Positions 14,535-20,990 of a stretch of 20,990 bases of DNA are shown piece after piece. Under the pieces are notes generated by a model. The model saw only the letters and a program-made list of their open reading frames with translations. It ran no database searches and had not been told where the DNA came from. The DNA comes from Hyphomicrobiales bacterium (GTDB taxonomy: Bacteria; Pseudomonadota; Alphaproteobacteria; Rhizobiales; Aestuariivirgaceae), in contig JAMOMM010000555.1 in assembly GCA_027067085.1 (NCBI GenBank), positions 1-20,990 on the forward strand. The letters are read 5' to 3'. Position numbers and translations under genes: made by a program. Position 1 is the first letter of the stretch, and the number at the start of each line of letters is the position of its first letter.

Positions 14535-15740
14535 TTATCTCTCCACCAATGACATTTTAGCATTATACCAGTTCATAAACACTGAAGTGACCAACGAGAA
14601 TGTTAAGTACACAACCATAATCATGATGATAATTTCAACGGCCTGACCTGATTGGTTCAAAACAATCCCGCCTGCGCCCATAACATCGGGATAACCGATG
14701 GCCATGGCGAGTGAAGAGTTTTTAGTCAGGTTCAAGTATTGGCTGGTAAGCGGTGGAATAATAACCCGCATCGCTTGAGGAATAACCACAAGACGCAAGA
14801 TTTTACCACGACGAAGACCAAGCGCTCCTGCAGCTTCTGTTTGACCATGGTCAACGGCAAGAATGCCAGCTCGAACGATTTCCGCAATAAAGGTTGCCGT
14901 GTATAAAACCAAAGCAAACAATAGAGCCAAGAACTCTGGAATGAAAACAAAACCAACACCAGGTTTAAAGCCTCGACGTAACATTGAACCCTCAGAAACA
15001 AATTCTGGGTGTTCAACAATACCAGGGCTGCCAGTTGCAAAAAATACGAGCAGCGGCAAACCAATAACAATGGCAAGACCAGCCCAAAAACTTGGGAATT
15101 GTTGGCCTGTTGCTTGTTGGCGTTTACTTGCCCAACGTGCAACCATCCATGCCAATGCAATAGCTATGACAATGGCAATGCCTGTTACCCAAAACCCATC
15201 TTGAGCGATAAATTTTGGTGTCCAAAGACCCGTAATGTTAAAATTACCTATACCGAGGATATTCCCAAATTCACGTTTTCCTGGTGCCAGTAATAATAGG
15301 ATTTTATACCAAATAATGATTTGTAGCAGCAACGGAATGTTACGGAGTACTTCAACGTATACAGTCGCGACGCGCGAGATGACCCAATTCTTTGACAGTC
15401 GAGCAACACCGACCAAAAAGCCGAGAATTGTTGCCAAAACAATCCCAATGATTGCGACATAAAAAGTGTTGAGCAATCCGACCATAAATGCGCGGCCGTA
15501 GGTTGCTGTTTGGTCATATTCGATCAGTGATTGAATAAGCGTAAAGCCAGCATTCGTTCCGAGAAAATCGAAACCAGATGCGATTTTAAGGCGTTCAAGA
15601 TTGTGAATCGTATTGGTAACCAGAGCATAAAAGCCCCAAGCGATAAGTCCGATCAGTATCACTTGAGATACCATTGAACGGACACGCGGATCATACCATA
15701 ACGAAACCTTGCCTGAAGGTTCGTCAGAAATCGTTGTCAT
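14535..15740 (-). CDS. aapQ: General L-amino acid ABC transporter permease AapQ
   Basis: This 401-residue inner membrane permease is the partner of AapM. Hydrophobic segments lie near residues 25-45, 84-112, 131-151, 182-201, 219-237 and 266-290 and in the C-terminal part. The EAA loop EIVRAGILAVDHGQTEAAGALG (about 287-308, conserved residues E, G and AAGALG) contacts AapP. The long insertion between the first permease segments (about 155-265, including a periplasmic-looking stretch with SPGIVEHPEFVSEG) is characteristic of AapQ-type permeases. ATG 15740 follows GGGTGGGA; an upstream in-frame start would add nine residues. A 171-base spacer with a terminator separates it from aapJ, so it probably relies on read-through or its own promoter. 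Confidence 0.93.
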   Translation of the reverse strand: MTTISDEPSGKVSLWYDPRVRSMVSQVILIGLIAWGFYALVTNTIHNLERLKIASGFDFLGTNAGFTLIQSLIEYDQTATYGRAFMVGLLNTFYVAIIGIVLATILGFLVGVARLSKNWVISRVATVYVEVLRNIPLLLQIIIWYKILLLLAPGKREFGNILGIGNFNITGLWTPKFIAQDGFWVTGIAIVIAIALAWMVARWASKRQQATGQQFPSFWAGLAIVIGLPLLVFFATGSPGIVEHPEFVSEGSMLRRGFKPGVGFVFIPEFLALLFALVLYTATFIAEIVRAGILAVDHGQTEAAGALGLRRGKILRLVVIPQAMRVIIPPLTSQYLNLTKNSSLAMAIGYPDVMGAGGIVLNQSGQAVEIIIMIMVVYLTFSLVTSVFMNWYNAKMSLVER

Positions 15741-15863
15741 TTTTTCCCACCCTGCTTGAGGCAACACTAAATGTTTTAGAGTCTGCCCCAGTTACTTTGG
15801 CAAATTAGTTTGCACATCATTCGGCAAACTTGTGGTTTGCTCGTTTTTAAATTCGTTTTTTAG

Positions 15864-15896
15864 TAAAAAAACAGGCCCGGAAAATTCCGAGCCTGT
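15864..15896 (-). terminator. Rho-independent terminator between aapJ and aapQ
   Basis: On the minus strand ACAGGCTCGGAA pairs with TTCCGGGCCTGT (one wobble pair, tight loop) and is followed by a run of T (TTTTTTTA, plus-strand A-run at 15864-15870). It starts 15 bases after the aapJ stop. This is a textbook intrinsic terminator inside the operon and should make aapJ mRNA more abundant than aapQMP mRNA. Confidence 0.85.
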
Positions 15897-15911
15897 CAAT
15901 TTTAATGTTGC

Positions 15912-16931
15912 TTAGCGAATTGGTGGTGCATACATGATGCCGCCTTTTGACCAAAGCGCATTTACACCGCGTGCAATGCCCAATGGTGTTTTTGGACCAA
16001 CATTGCGTTCAAAAGATTCGCCGTAGTTGCCAACCTGTTTGATGATGTTGTATGCCCAATCGTTTCCAACGCCTAGGTTTTCACCGAAAGAACCTTCTTT
16101 ACCAACAAGGCGTAGAACAGCAGGGTTCTTAGAAGTAAGCATTGATTCAACGTTTGCAGATGTGATGCCCATTTCTTCAGCATTAATCATTGCATTCAAT
16201 GTCCAACGAACAAGGTTAAACCATTGGTCATCGCCTTGACGAACAACTGGACCTAGAGGCTCTTTAGAAATGATTTCTGGAAGAACGATATGGTCTTTAG
16301 CGTTTGTCAATTTTAGACGCTGAGCATATAGGCCAGAAGCATCTGTTGTGTAAACGTCACAACGACCTTTGTCGTATGCGCCAACAACTTCGTCTGATTT
16401 TTCAAATGCAACAACTTCAAATTTCATGTTGTTTGCACGGAAGTAATCAGCAACGTTCAATTCTGTTGTTGTACCAGTGTTTGTACAAACAGCAGCGCCG
16501 CCAAGTTGTAGTGCAGATGTAACACCCAAAGATTTGCGAACCATGAAGCCTTGGCCATCATAGTAGTTTACGCCAGCAAAGTTTAGACCCAATGCTGTAT
16601 CGCGTGTTGCTGTCCAAGTTGTGTTGCGTGACAATACATCAATTTCACCAGACTGAAGCGCTGTGAAGCGTTCTTTTGATGAAAGTGGTGTGTATTTAAC
16701 TTTAGTTGCGTCACCGAAGATTGCTGCGGCCATGCCACGACAAATATCAACGTCTAGACCAGCCCAGTTGCCTTTTGCATCGGCATTTGAGAAACCTGGA
16801 AGACCTTGAGAAACGCCACATTGTACGTGACCTTTAGCTTTAACGTCAGCAAGTGTTCCAGCAGTAGCAGCAGCGGCTGCAGCAACAGACATAGCTGTGC
16901 CAAGGCCTAGTGCGAGTAATGTCTTTTTCAT
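15912..16931 (-). CDS. aapJ: General L-amino acid ABC transporter substrate-binding protein AapJ
   Basis: This 339-residue periplasmic binding protein of family 3 is specific for a broad range of L-amino acids in rhizobia. Signal peptide: MKKTLLALGLGTAMSVAAAA, with likely cleavage near residue 24 (ATA/GTL). The mature N-terminus runs LADVKAKGHVQCGVSQGLPGFS; DVDICRGMAAAIFGD and RFTALQSGEIDVLSRNTTWT are the characteristic ligand-pocket regions, and the C-terminus ends in a tyrosine/proline-rich PPIR. ATG 16931 has AAAGGA eight bases upstream; longer in-frame starts would put residues before an obvious signal peptide. It is first in the operon and divergent from metC. Confidence 0.95.
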   Translation of the reverse strand: MKKTLLALGLGTAMSVAAAAAATAGTLADVKAKGHVQCGVSQGLPGFSNADAKGNWAGLDVDICRGMAAAIFGDATKVKYTPLSSKERFTALQSGEIDVLSRNTTWTATRDTALGLNFAGVNYYDGQGFMVRKSLGVTSALQLGGAAVCTNTGTTTELNVADYFRANNMKFEVVAFEKSDEVVGAYDKGRCDVYTTDASGLYAQRLKLTNAKDHIVLPEIISKEPLGPVVRQGDDQWFNLVRWTLNAMINAEEMGITSANVESMLTSKNPAVLRLVGKEGSFGENLGVGNDWAYNIIKQVGNYGESFERNVGPKTPLGIARGVNALWSKGGIMYAPPIR

Positions 16932-17244
16932 TACTAAATCCTTTTCTATAAAAATTATGTTCAAGCCTATACGCCCTCTCATATGCAAACCCACCAATTA
17001 TTGATTATTCTAGGTGATCTAGTTGCAAAGAGGCCGTCCAGCCCTGAATTTAAGTTCACTCCCAATAGAATATGTATTCATATCCTGAGTGCACAAAAGC
17101 GAAAAACCGCTGTCAGGTCAAGTTCTTTTGGTATTTATTCCCAAACGAGCGCCGTTTTTTCAGAGCATAACTAGAATTATTGGTCTAATATTGAGCGAGT
17201 CTTAATTTTACTATCCCTCAATAATAGTCAGGAAACGACGCATT
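16932..17244. promoter_or_regulatory. Divergent control region aapJ / metC
   Basis: 313 bases without a gene, carrying the start sites of two divergent units. On the minus strand TTGACC (plus 17116-17121) is the best -35-like hexamer for aapJ, without a convincing -10. On the plus side, TTGAGC (17191) and TACTAT (17209-17214) are badly spaced. A small hairpin (AGCG, six bases, CGCT, 17098-17111) and a CTAG-N5-CTAG pair near 17010-17024 are visible. I see no SAM-II riboswitch core before metC. AGGAAA near 17229-17235 is the metC ribosome binding site. Confidence 0.5.
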
Positions 17245-18426
17245 ATGGCGCCACAAGCTAAGAAAAACCGCGATTATCACGAACAAACAAACATTGCCCA
17301 TGCGGGTCGCCAATACTGTGAACACGGCATGGTCAACCCGGGCGTTTACCATGCTTCAACAATTACCGTTCCAACGCTGGATGATTGGTTTGGCGGCACC
17401 CAAAAATACCGATACGGGCGTTATGGCACGCCAACCCTTCGTGCACTTGAGGAATCAATGGCAGAACTTGAAGGTGGTCATGGCTGTTGCTTATACCCGT
17501 CAGGCCTGTGTGCAATCACCTCTACATTGATGATTACCCTTAAAACTGGCGACCATCTTTTGATGACAGATTCTGTTTATCAACCAACCCGAAAATTTTG
17601 TGAAACCATCCTTAAAGACTATGGTGTTGAGACGACGTATTATGACCCGCTGATCGGGGCTGGTATTAAAGATCTCATTCAAGAAAACACTCGAATGATT
17701 TTCCTTGAATCACCAGGTTCTCAAACAATGGAAATTCAAGACGTGCCCGCAATTACAAAAATTGCCCGCACACAAAACATTGTAACCGTTATCGATAACA
17801 CTTGGGGCGCTGGCCATTATTTCAAAGCCTTCGAAATGGGCTGCGATATTTCAGTACAAGCTGCCACTAAATATATCGTTGGTCATTCTGATGTTATGAT
17901 GGGGACCGCGACTATTTCAAAAGAATTATGGGACAATTATCGTCATAAATATTTGTTGATGGGAATGCACGCTGGCCCTGATGATGTATATCTAGCACTT
18001 CGTGGGTTGCACACTTTAGATATTCGCCTTGAGCGACACATGAAGAACACTCTTAAAGTGACCACATGGTTGGAAACCCGAGATGAAATTGCAGAAGTGA
18101 TGTACCCAGCCCTGCCCGATGCTGCGGGTCACAAATTATGGAAACGTGATTTTAAAGGCGCATGTGGGTTGTTTTCCATTCGTTTTAACAATGGCAAGCG
18201 CGAAGCTGTGGCCGCGATGATCGATCACCTTTCATTGTTTGGCATCGGCGCATCGTGGGGTGGGTTTGAAAGTCTGGTTCTGCCTTTTGATCCTTCACTG
18301 TATCGAACAGCTACCAAATGGCCACATGAAGGCTTGTGCTTGCGGTTTCATATTGGGCTTGAACACCCACAAGATTTAATCAATGATCTAGAGGAAGGTT
18401 TTGAGCGGTATAATCAGGCACTGTAA
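17245..18426 (+). CDS. metC: Cystathionine beta-lyase
   Basis: This 393-residue PLP enzyme of the Cys/Met metabolism family cleaves cystathionine to homocysteine, ammonia and pyruvate, the penultimate step of methionine synthesis by trans-sulfuration. The PLP lysine is K209 in QAATKYIVGHSD. The cofactor-contacting Asp is D185 in VIDNTWGAG, and YRYGRYGTPT (56-65) gives the Tyr/Arg phosphate contacts typical of the family. SGLCAITSTL (86-95) and the Trp-containing SWGGFESLVLP (337-347) agree with the beta-lyase subgroup. A gamma-lyase is less likely because the loop reads SWGGFESL rather than a gamma-lyase-type pattern. AGGAAA precedes the ATG. It is divergent from aapJ, an arrangement I recall from rhizobia. 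Confidence 0.93.
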   Translation: MAPQAKKNRDYHEQTNIAHAGRQYCEHGMVNPGVYHASTITVPTLDDWFGGTQKYRYGRYGTPTLRALEESMAELEGGHGCCLYPSGLCAITSTLMITLKTGDHLLMTDSVYQPTRKFCETILKDYGVETTYYDPLIGAGIKDLIQENTRMIFLESPGSQTMEIQDVPAITKIARTQNIVTVIDNTWGAGHYFKAFEMGCDISVQAATKYIVGHSDVMMGTATISKELWDNYRHKYLLMGMHAGPDDVYLALRGLHTLDIRLERHMKNTLKVTTWLETRDEIAEVMYPALPDAAGHKLWKRDFKGACGLFSIRFNNGKREAVAAMIDHLSLFGIGASWGGFESLVLPFDPSLYRTATKWPHEGLCLRFHIGLEHPQDLINDLEEGFERYNQAL

Positions 18427-18578
18427 GGCTCATAATCTGTCGTTACGATGGAACCTGCACGGATTTAGAAAAATTTTGTACACATGACAAACGGGCTGTA
18501 ATGCATCGATCACAAAACTGTTGCAGTTATAAAAAATTTAGTTACCATACTATTTCAATAAAAAGGGAGAACGACAAC

Positions 18579-19610
18579 ATGAAAAAAATAATCAGCTCAG
18601 CAATCAAAGGTGTGGCCTTAACGGGCGCTCTTATGATGAGCACAAGTTTAAGCGCGTCAGCTGGCGAACTTACGGTTTACACTGCGATTGAAGCCGAAGA
18701 TCTGAAAAAATATGCGGCGACATTCAACAAAGATCATCCAGATATTAAAATCAAATGGGTGCGCGATTCTACAGGTATCATCACCGCAAAGCTTTTGGCT
18801 GAGAAAAACAATCCGCAAGCTGACGTTATTTGGGGGCTTGCTGGCACATCACTATTGTTGATGAAAAGCGAAGGAATGTTACTGCCTTATGCACCTAAAG
18901 GTGTTGAAAAGCTTGATAAAAAATTCGTTGATAAATCGACCCCACCTGCGTGGGTTGGTATGGATGCATGGGTTGCTGCGGTTTGTTACAACACGGTTGA
19001 AGGCAAAAAAGCTGGCCTTGTTGCACCAAAATCTTGGAAAGACCTGTTGAAGCCTATGTATAAAGGCCATGTCATCATGCCTAACCCAAACTCATCAGGC
19101 ACTGGCTTCCTTGATGTATCAAGCTGGCTGCAGATGTTTGGCGAAGATGGCGGTTGGAAATACATGGATGGCTTACACGCAAACATCGCACGCTATACCC
19201 ATTCTGGTTCTAAACCTTGTAAATTAGCTGCTGCTGGCGAAATCGCTGTTGGCATCTCATTTGCCTTCCGTGGTGCAAAGTCTAAAGCTAAAGGTGCGCC
19301 TATTGACATCGTTGTGCCTGAAGAAGGTGTTGGTTGGGAAATGGAAGCAACAGCAATTGTTGCGGGAACAGACAACGAAAAAGACGCTAAAACGTTGCTT
19401 GACTGGACAGTAACCAAAAAAGCCAACGAAATGTATAACGCAGGTTATGCCGTTGTTGCTTACCCAGGTGTAGCCAAGCCAGTGAAACACTTCCCTGCAA
19501 ACTTGCTTGAGAAGATGATCGATAACGATTTTGAAAATGCTGCTAATAATCGCAAACGCGTGTTAGCTGAATGGCAAAAACGTTACGATGGCAAATCAGA
19601 CCCTAAATAG
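18579..19610 (+). CDS. ABC transporter substrate-binding protein, putative 2-aminoethylphosphonate type
   Basis: This 343-residue periplasmic binding protein is of the iron/phosphonate/polyamine-type fold. The signal peptide is basic then hydrophobic (residues 1-26) with cleavage after ASA near 27. The mature start GELTVYTAIEAEDLKKYAATF, then WVRDSTGIITAKLLAE, PQADVIWGLAG and NPNSSGTGFLDVSSWLQ, match the family annotated as putative 2-aminoethylphosphonate binding (PhnS-like, TIGR03261). I recall a related family member described as AepX. It resembles ferric-iron binding proteins, but the paired tyrosines that hold iron are not obvious, so phosphonate is preferred. The substrate is inferred from family only. 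ATG 18579 has AGGGAGA eight bases upstream, and upstream in-frame residues are not signal-like. It is first in an ABC operon and has its own terminator. Confidence 0.87.
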   Translation: MKKIISSAIKGVALTGALMMSTSLSASAGELTVYTAIEAEDLKKYAATFNKDHPDIKIKWVRDSTGIITAKLLAEKNNPQADVIWGLAGTSLLLMKSEGMLLPYAPKGVEKLDKKFVDKSTPPAWVGMDAWVAAVCYNTVEGKKAGLVAPKSWKDLLKPMYKGHVIMPNPNSSGTGFLDVSSWLQMFGEDGGWKYMDGLHANIARYTHSGSKPCKLAAAGEIAVGISFAFRGAKSKAKGAPIDIVVPEEGVGWEMEATAIVAGTDNEKDAKTLLDWTVTKKANEMYNAGYAVVAYPGVAKPVKHFPANLLEKMIDNDFENAANNRKRVLAEWQKRYDGKSDPK

Positions 19611-19638
19611 ACGCTAACGTCTGTTTTTTAGGAAATTG

Positions 19639-19670
19639 AGCACGGCGGTTGAATTTTACCGCCGTGCTTA
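19639..19670 (+). terminator. Terminator after the binding-protein gene
   Basis: AGCACGGCGGT (19639-19649) pairs perfectly with ACCGCCGTGCT (19658-19668) around an eight-base loop and is followed by TATCTTAACT. A smaller hairpin (AGACG, CTAA, CGTCT) with GTTTTTT at 19609-19629 overlaps the stop codon. Together they should limit read-through from the binding protein into the ATPase gene. Confidence 0.7.
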
Positions 19671-19688
19671 TCTTAACTCATAATTACA

Positions 19689-19798
19689 TTCGTCATCTTC
19701 GGACTTGATCCGAAGATCCAGAAGGTTTGCAATTGATCTCTCAGGTGCTGCCCATATTTGACTCACTGGATTCTTGGATCAAGTCCGAAAAAGACGAA
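19689..19798. repeat. 110-bp alphaproteobacterial-type inverted-repeat element
   Basis: The left arm (19689-19721, beginning TTCGTCATCTTCGG and containing GGACTTGATCC) and the right arm (19766-19798, with GGATCAAGTCC and ending GACGAA) are inverted repeats of each other at 28 of 33 positions. The left arm is itself a hairpin (TCTTCGGA/TCCGAAGA). This pattern, GTCAT-CTCGG-CTTGA-CCGAG-ATCCA, is familiar as a dispersed intergenic repeat in Alphaproteobacteria (recalled, not searched). It ends 20 bases before the ATPase start codon. Confidence 0.75.
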
Positions 19799-19818
19799 CT
19801 GGGGAAGGCAACAACCAC

Positions 19819-20913
19819 ATGGGCGACCAATCAGCATTTTTAAAAATTCGCAATCTAACCAAAATGTTTGGCACATTCACTGCCCTTAAAGACATTTCTT
19901 TGGATGTTAGCGAAGGCGAGTTTATTTGTTTTCTTGGACCTTCTGGTTGTGGGAAAACGACTTTTTTACGAGCTATTGCTGGCCTTGACATTCAAACAGC
20001 AGGGACAATCGAACAAGCGGGTAAAGACATCTCGCCCCTGCCGCCTGCAGAACGCGATTTTGGCATTGTGTTTCAGTCCTACGCCCTATTCCCCAACCTT
20101 ACCGTCTCGCGCAATATTGCCTATGGTTTAGAGAACGCTGGTGCTAGCAAAACAGACATTGCGGCACGTGTTGCAGAACTATTAGATATGGTTGGCCTTG
20201 GCGACCAAAGTGACAAATATCCCGCCCAACTTTCTGGTGGTCAACAACAGCGCATCGCCTTGGCGCGTGCGTTGGCAACCAAACCGGGCTTACTCTTACT
20301 CGATGAACCGCTTTCTGCACTTGATGCAAAAGTGCGCACCTTCCTTCGCCACGAAATTAAAGACCTACAAGCCAAGCTTGGCATCACCACCGTTATGGTG
20401 ACCCACGACCAAGAAGAAGCGCTGACCATGGCCGACCGTATTGTGGTGATGGACCATGGCACGATTGAACAAGTGGGAACACCACTCGAAATTTATCGTG
20501 AACCAGCCACGTTATTCGTTGCTGATTTTATTGGCGAAATGAATCAGTTAGCTGCCGTGGCTGACAAAAAGAATCAAGTCTCGATCAACACTCTGGCGTT
20601 TTCCTGCACGGACCATGATGCACCAGCTGGCACAAAAGGTGTGATGACTATTCGCCCTGAAGATATTGTGCCTCAAGCTGCAAATTCAAAAGCCAAAGCC
20701 AAAGCCAGCAACATTATTTCAGTGACTATTCGTGAAATGGAATTCCTTGGCTCTTTCTGGCGCGCAACGCTTGTTGATGACAAATTAGGCGATCAAGAAC
20801 TGACAGCCGACTTCTCAATCAATGCGGTTTCGCGCATGTCTTTAGACGAAGGCGTAACGATTAAGGTTGAACTGCCTAAAACAGCTCTACGGTTCTACGG
20901 AACGGGCAATTGA
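19819..20913 (+). CDS. ABC transporter ATP-binding protein, putative 2-aminoethylphosphonate type
   Basis: This 364-residue ATPase would energise uptake through the downstream permease. The nucleotide-binding domain covers about residues 8-240: Walker A GPSGCGKTT (40-48), Q-loop Q86 in FQSYALFP, signature LSGGQ (138-142), Walker B LLLLDEP (158-164) and H-loop H196. A C-terminal regulatory TOBE-type domain follows (about 245-362; VMTIRPEDI at 275-283 and EFLGSFWRATL at 308-318). The layout matches PotA/FbpC/PhnT ATPases. I chose ATG 19819, which has GGGGAAGG upstream; an in-frame TTG at 19774 would translate part of the repeat element and is unlikely. The stop is one base from the permease ATG. 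An iron or polyamine role is possible, but the neighbouring binding protein favours a phosphonate. Confidence 0.88.
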   Translation: MGDQSAFLKIRNLTKMFGTFTALKDISLDVSEGEFICFLGPSGCGKTTFLRAIAGLDIQTAGTIEQAGKDISPLPPAERDFGIVFQSYALFPNLTVSRNIAYGLENAGASKTDIAARVAELLDMVGLGDQSDKYPAQLSGGQQQRIALARALATKPGLLLLDEPLSALDAKVRTFLRHEIKDLQAKLGITTVMVTHDQEEALTMADRIVVMDHGTIEQVGTPLEIYREPATLFVADFIGEMNQLAAVADKKNQVSINTLAFSCTDHDAPAGTKGVMTIRPEDIVPQAANSKAKAKASNIISVTIREMEFLGSFWRATLVDDKLGDQELTADFSINAVSRMSLDEGVTIKVELPKTALRFYGTGN

Positions 20914-20914
20914 G

Positions 20915-20990
20915 ATGACTGACACGTTGAGTACGCCGTTCAAAATGGGACCGAAAGTTAAGCCAAAAGCTGGCCGTGATGATTGGGTTA
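20915..20990 (+). CDS. ABC transporter permease, putative 2-aminoethylphosphonate type (partial, cut by window edge)
   Basis: The frame begins ATG one base after the ATPase stop (TGA-G-ATG) and runs open to the edge, giving 25 residues ending AGRDDWV. They are hydrophilic, as expected of the cytoplasmic N-terminus before the first membrane segment of FbpB/PhnU-type permeases, and the RDDW motif is what I recall at this point in that family. The identification rests mainly on position in the operon. Confidence 0.7.
   Translation, partial: MTDTLSTPFKMGPKVKPKAGRDDWV

Noticed and set aside
17150..17244. Possible SAM-II riboswitch before metC
   Set aside because: Alphaproteobacterial methionine genes can carry one, but neither its conserved core nor a matching pseudoknot pattern is visible.
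18427..18578. Possible Pho box before the phosphonate-type operon
   Set aside because: CTGTAAT near 18496 matches one half-site, but the second half at the required spacing matches only about four of seven positions.
19774..19818. Upstream TTG start for the ATPase gene
   Set aside because: It would translate part of the inverted-repeat element; ATG 19819 has a good ribosome binding site and fits the usual protein start.

Overview
The window looks like chromosomal DNA of an A+T-leaning alphaproteobacterium related to the Hyphomicrobiales (rhizobia, Brucella). The evidence is a PopZ/DUF2497 gene next to a TolC-type exporter gene and a PIMT-like methyltransferase gene, a complete aapJQMP general L-amino-acid transporter divergent from metC, a cysK-alaX-sseA-GNAT cluster, and an intergenic inverted-repeat element of a kind common in this class. 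No transposase, phage gene or CRISPR array is visible. The last gene is cut by the right edge.

Layout. 150-5183 (minus): a sterol desaturase/fatty acid hydroxylase-family membrane enzyme, the polar organiser PopZ, a TolC-family outer membrane channel and a PIMT-family methyltransferase. 5533-6166: tRNA-Cys(GCA), a small PGPGW-like membrane protein gene on the minus strand, and tRNA-Asn(GTT) with a strong terminator shared with the convergent EamA transporter gene. 7210-10404 (plus): cysteine synthase, alanyl-tRNA editing protein, 3-mercaptopyruvate sulfurtransferase and a GNAT acetyltransferase, almost without gaps. 10421-11593 (minus): a membrane-anchored beta-lactamase-fold serine hydrolase. 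11833-16931 (minus): aapJ, aapQ, aapM and aapP, with a rho-independent terminator between aapJ and aapQ. 17245-18426 (plus): metC. 18579-20990 (plus): binding protein, ATPase and the start of the permease of a transporter of the putative 2-aminoethylphosphonate family.

Much of the right two thirds deals with acquiring and handling N-, S- and P-containing organic compounds: amino-acid uptake (aap), cysteine and methionine metabolism (cysK, sseA, metC) and probably phosphonate uptake.

The most unusual item is AapP. A normal amino-acid ABC ATPase is preceded, in one open frame with a strong ribosome binding site, by about 175 extra residues: a helix-hairpin-helix-like domain resembling the C-terminal extension of rhizobial NuoE, then a histone-H1-like Lys/Ala/Pro tract and an Ala/Ser/Thr linker. 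Other structures the genes do not explain are a dense set of nested palindromes at 11615-11831, an inverted repeat that pairs over the tolC start codon, a 26-bp tandem duplication at the end of popZ, and a 110-bp inverted-repeat element inside the phosphonate-type operon.
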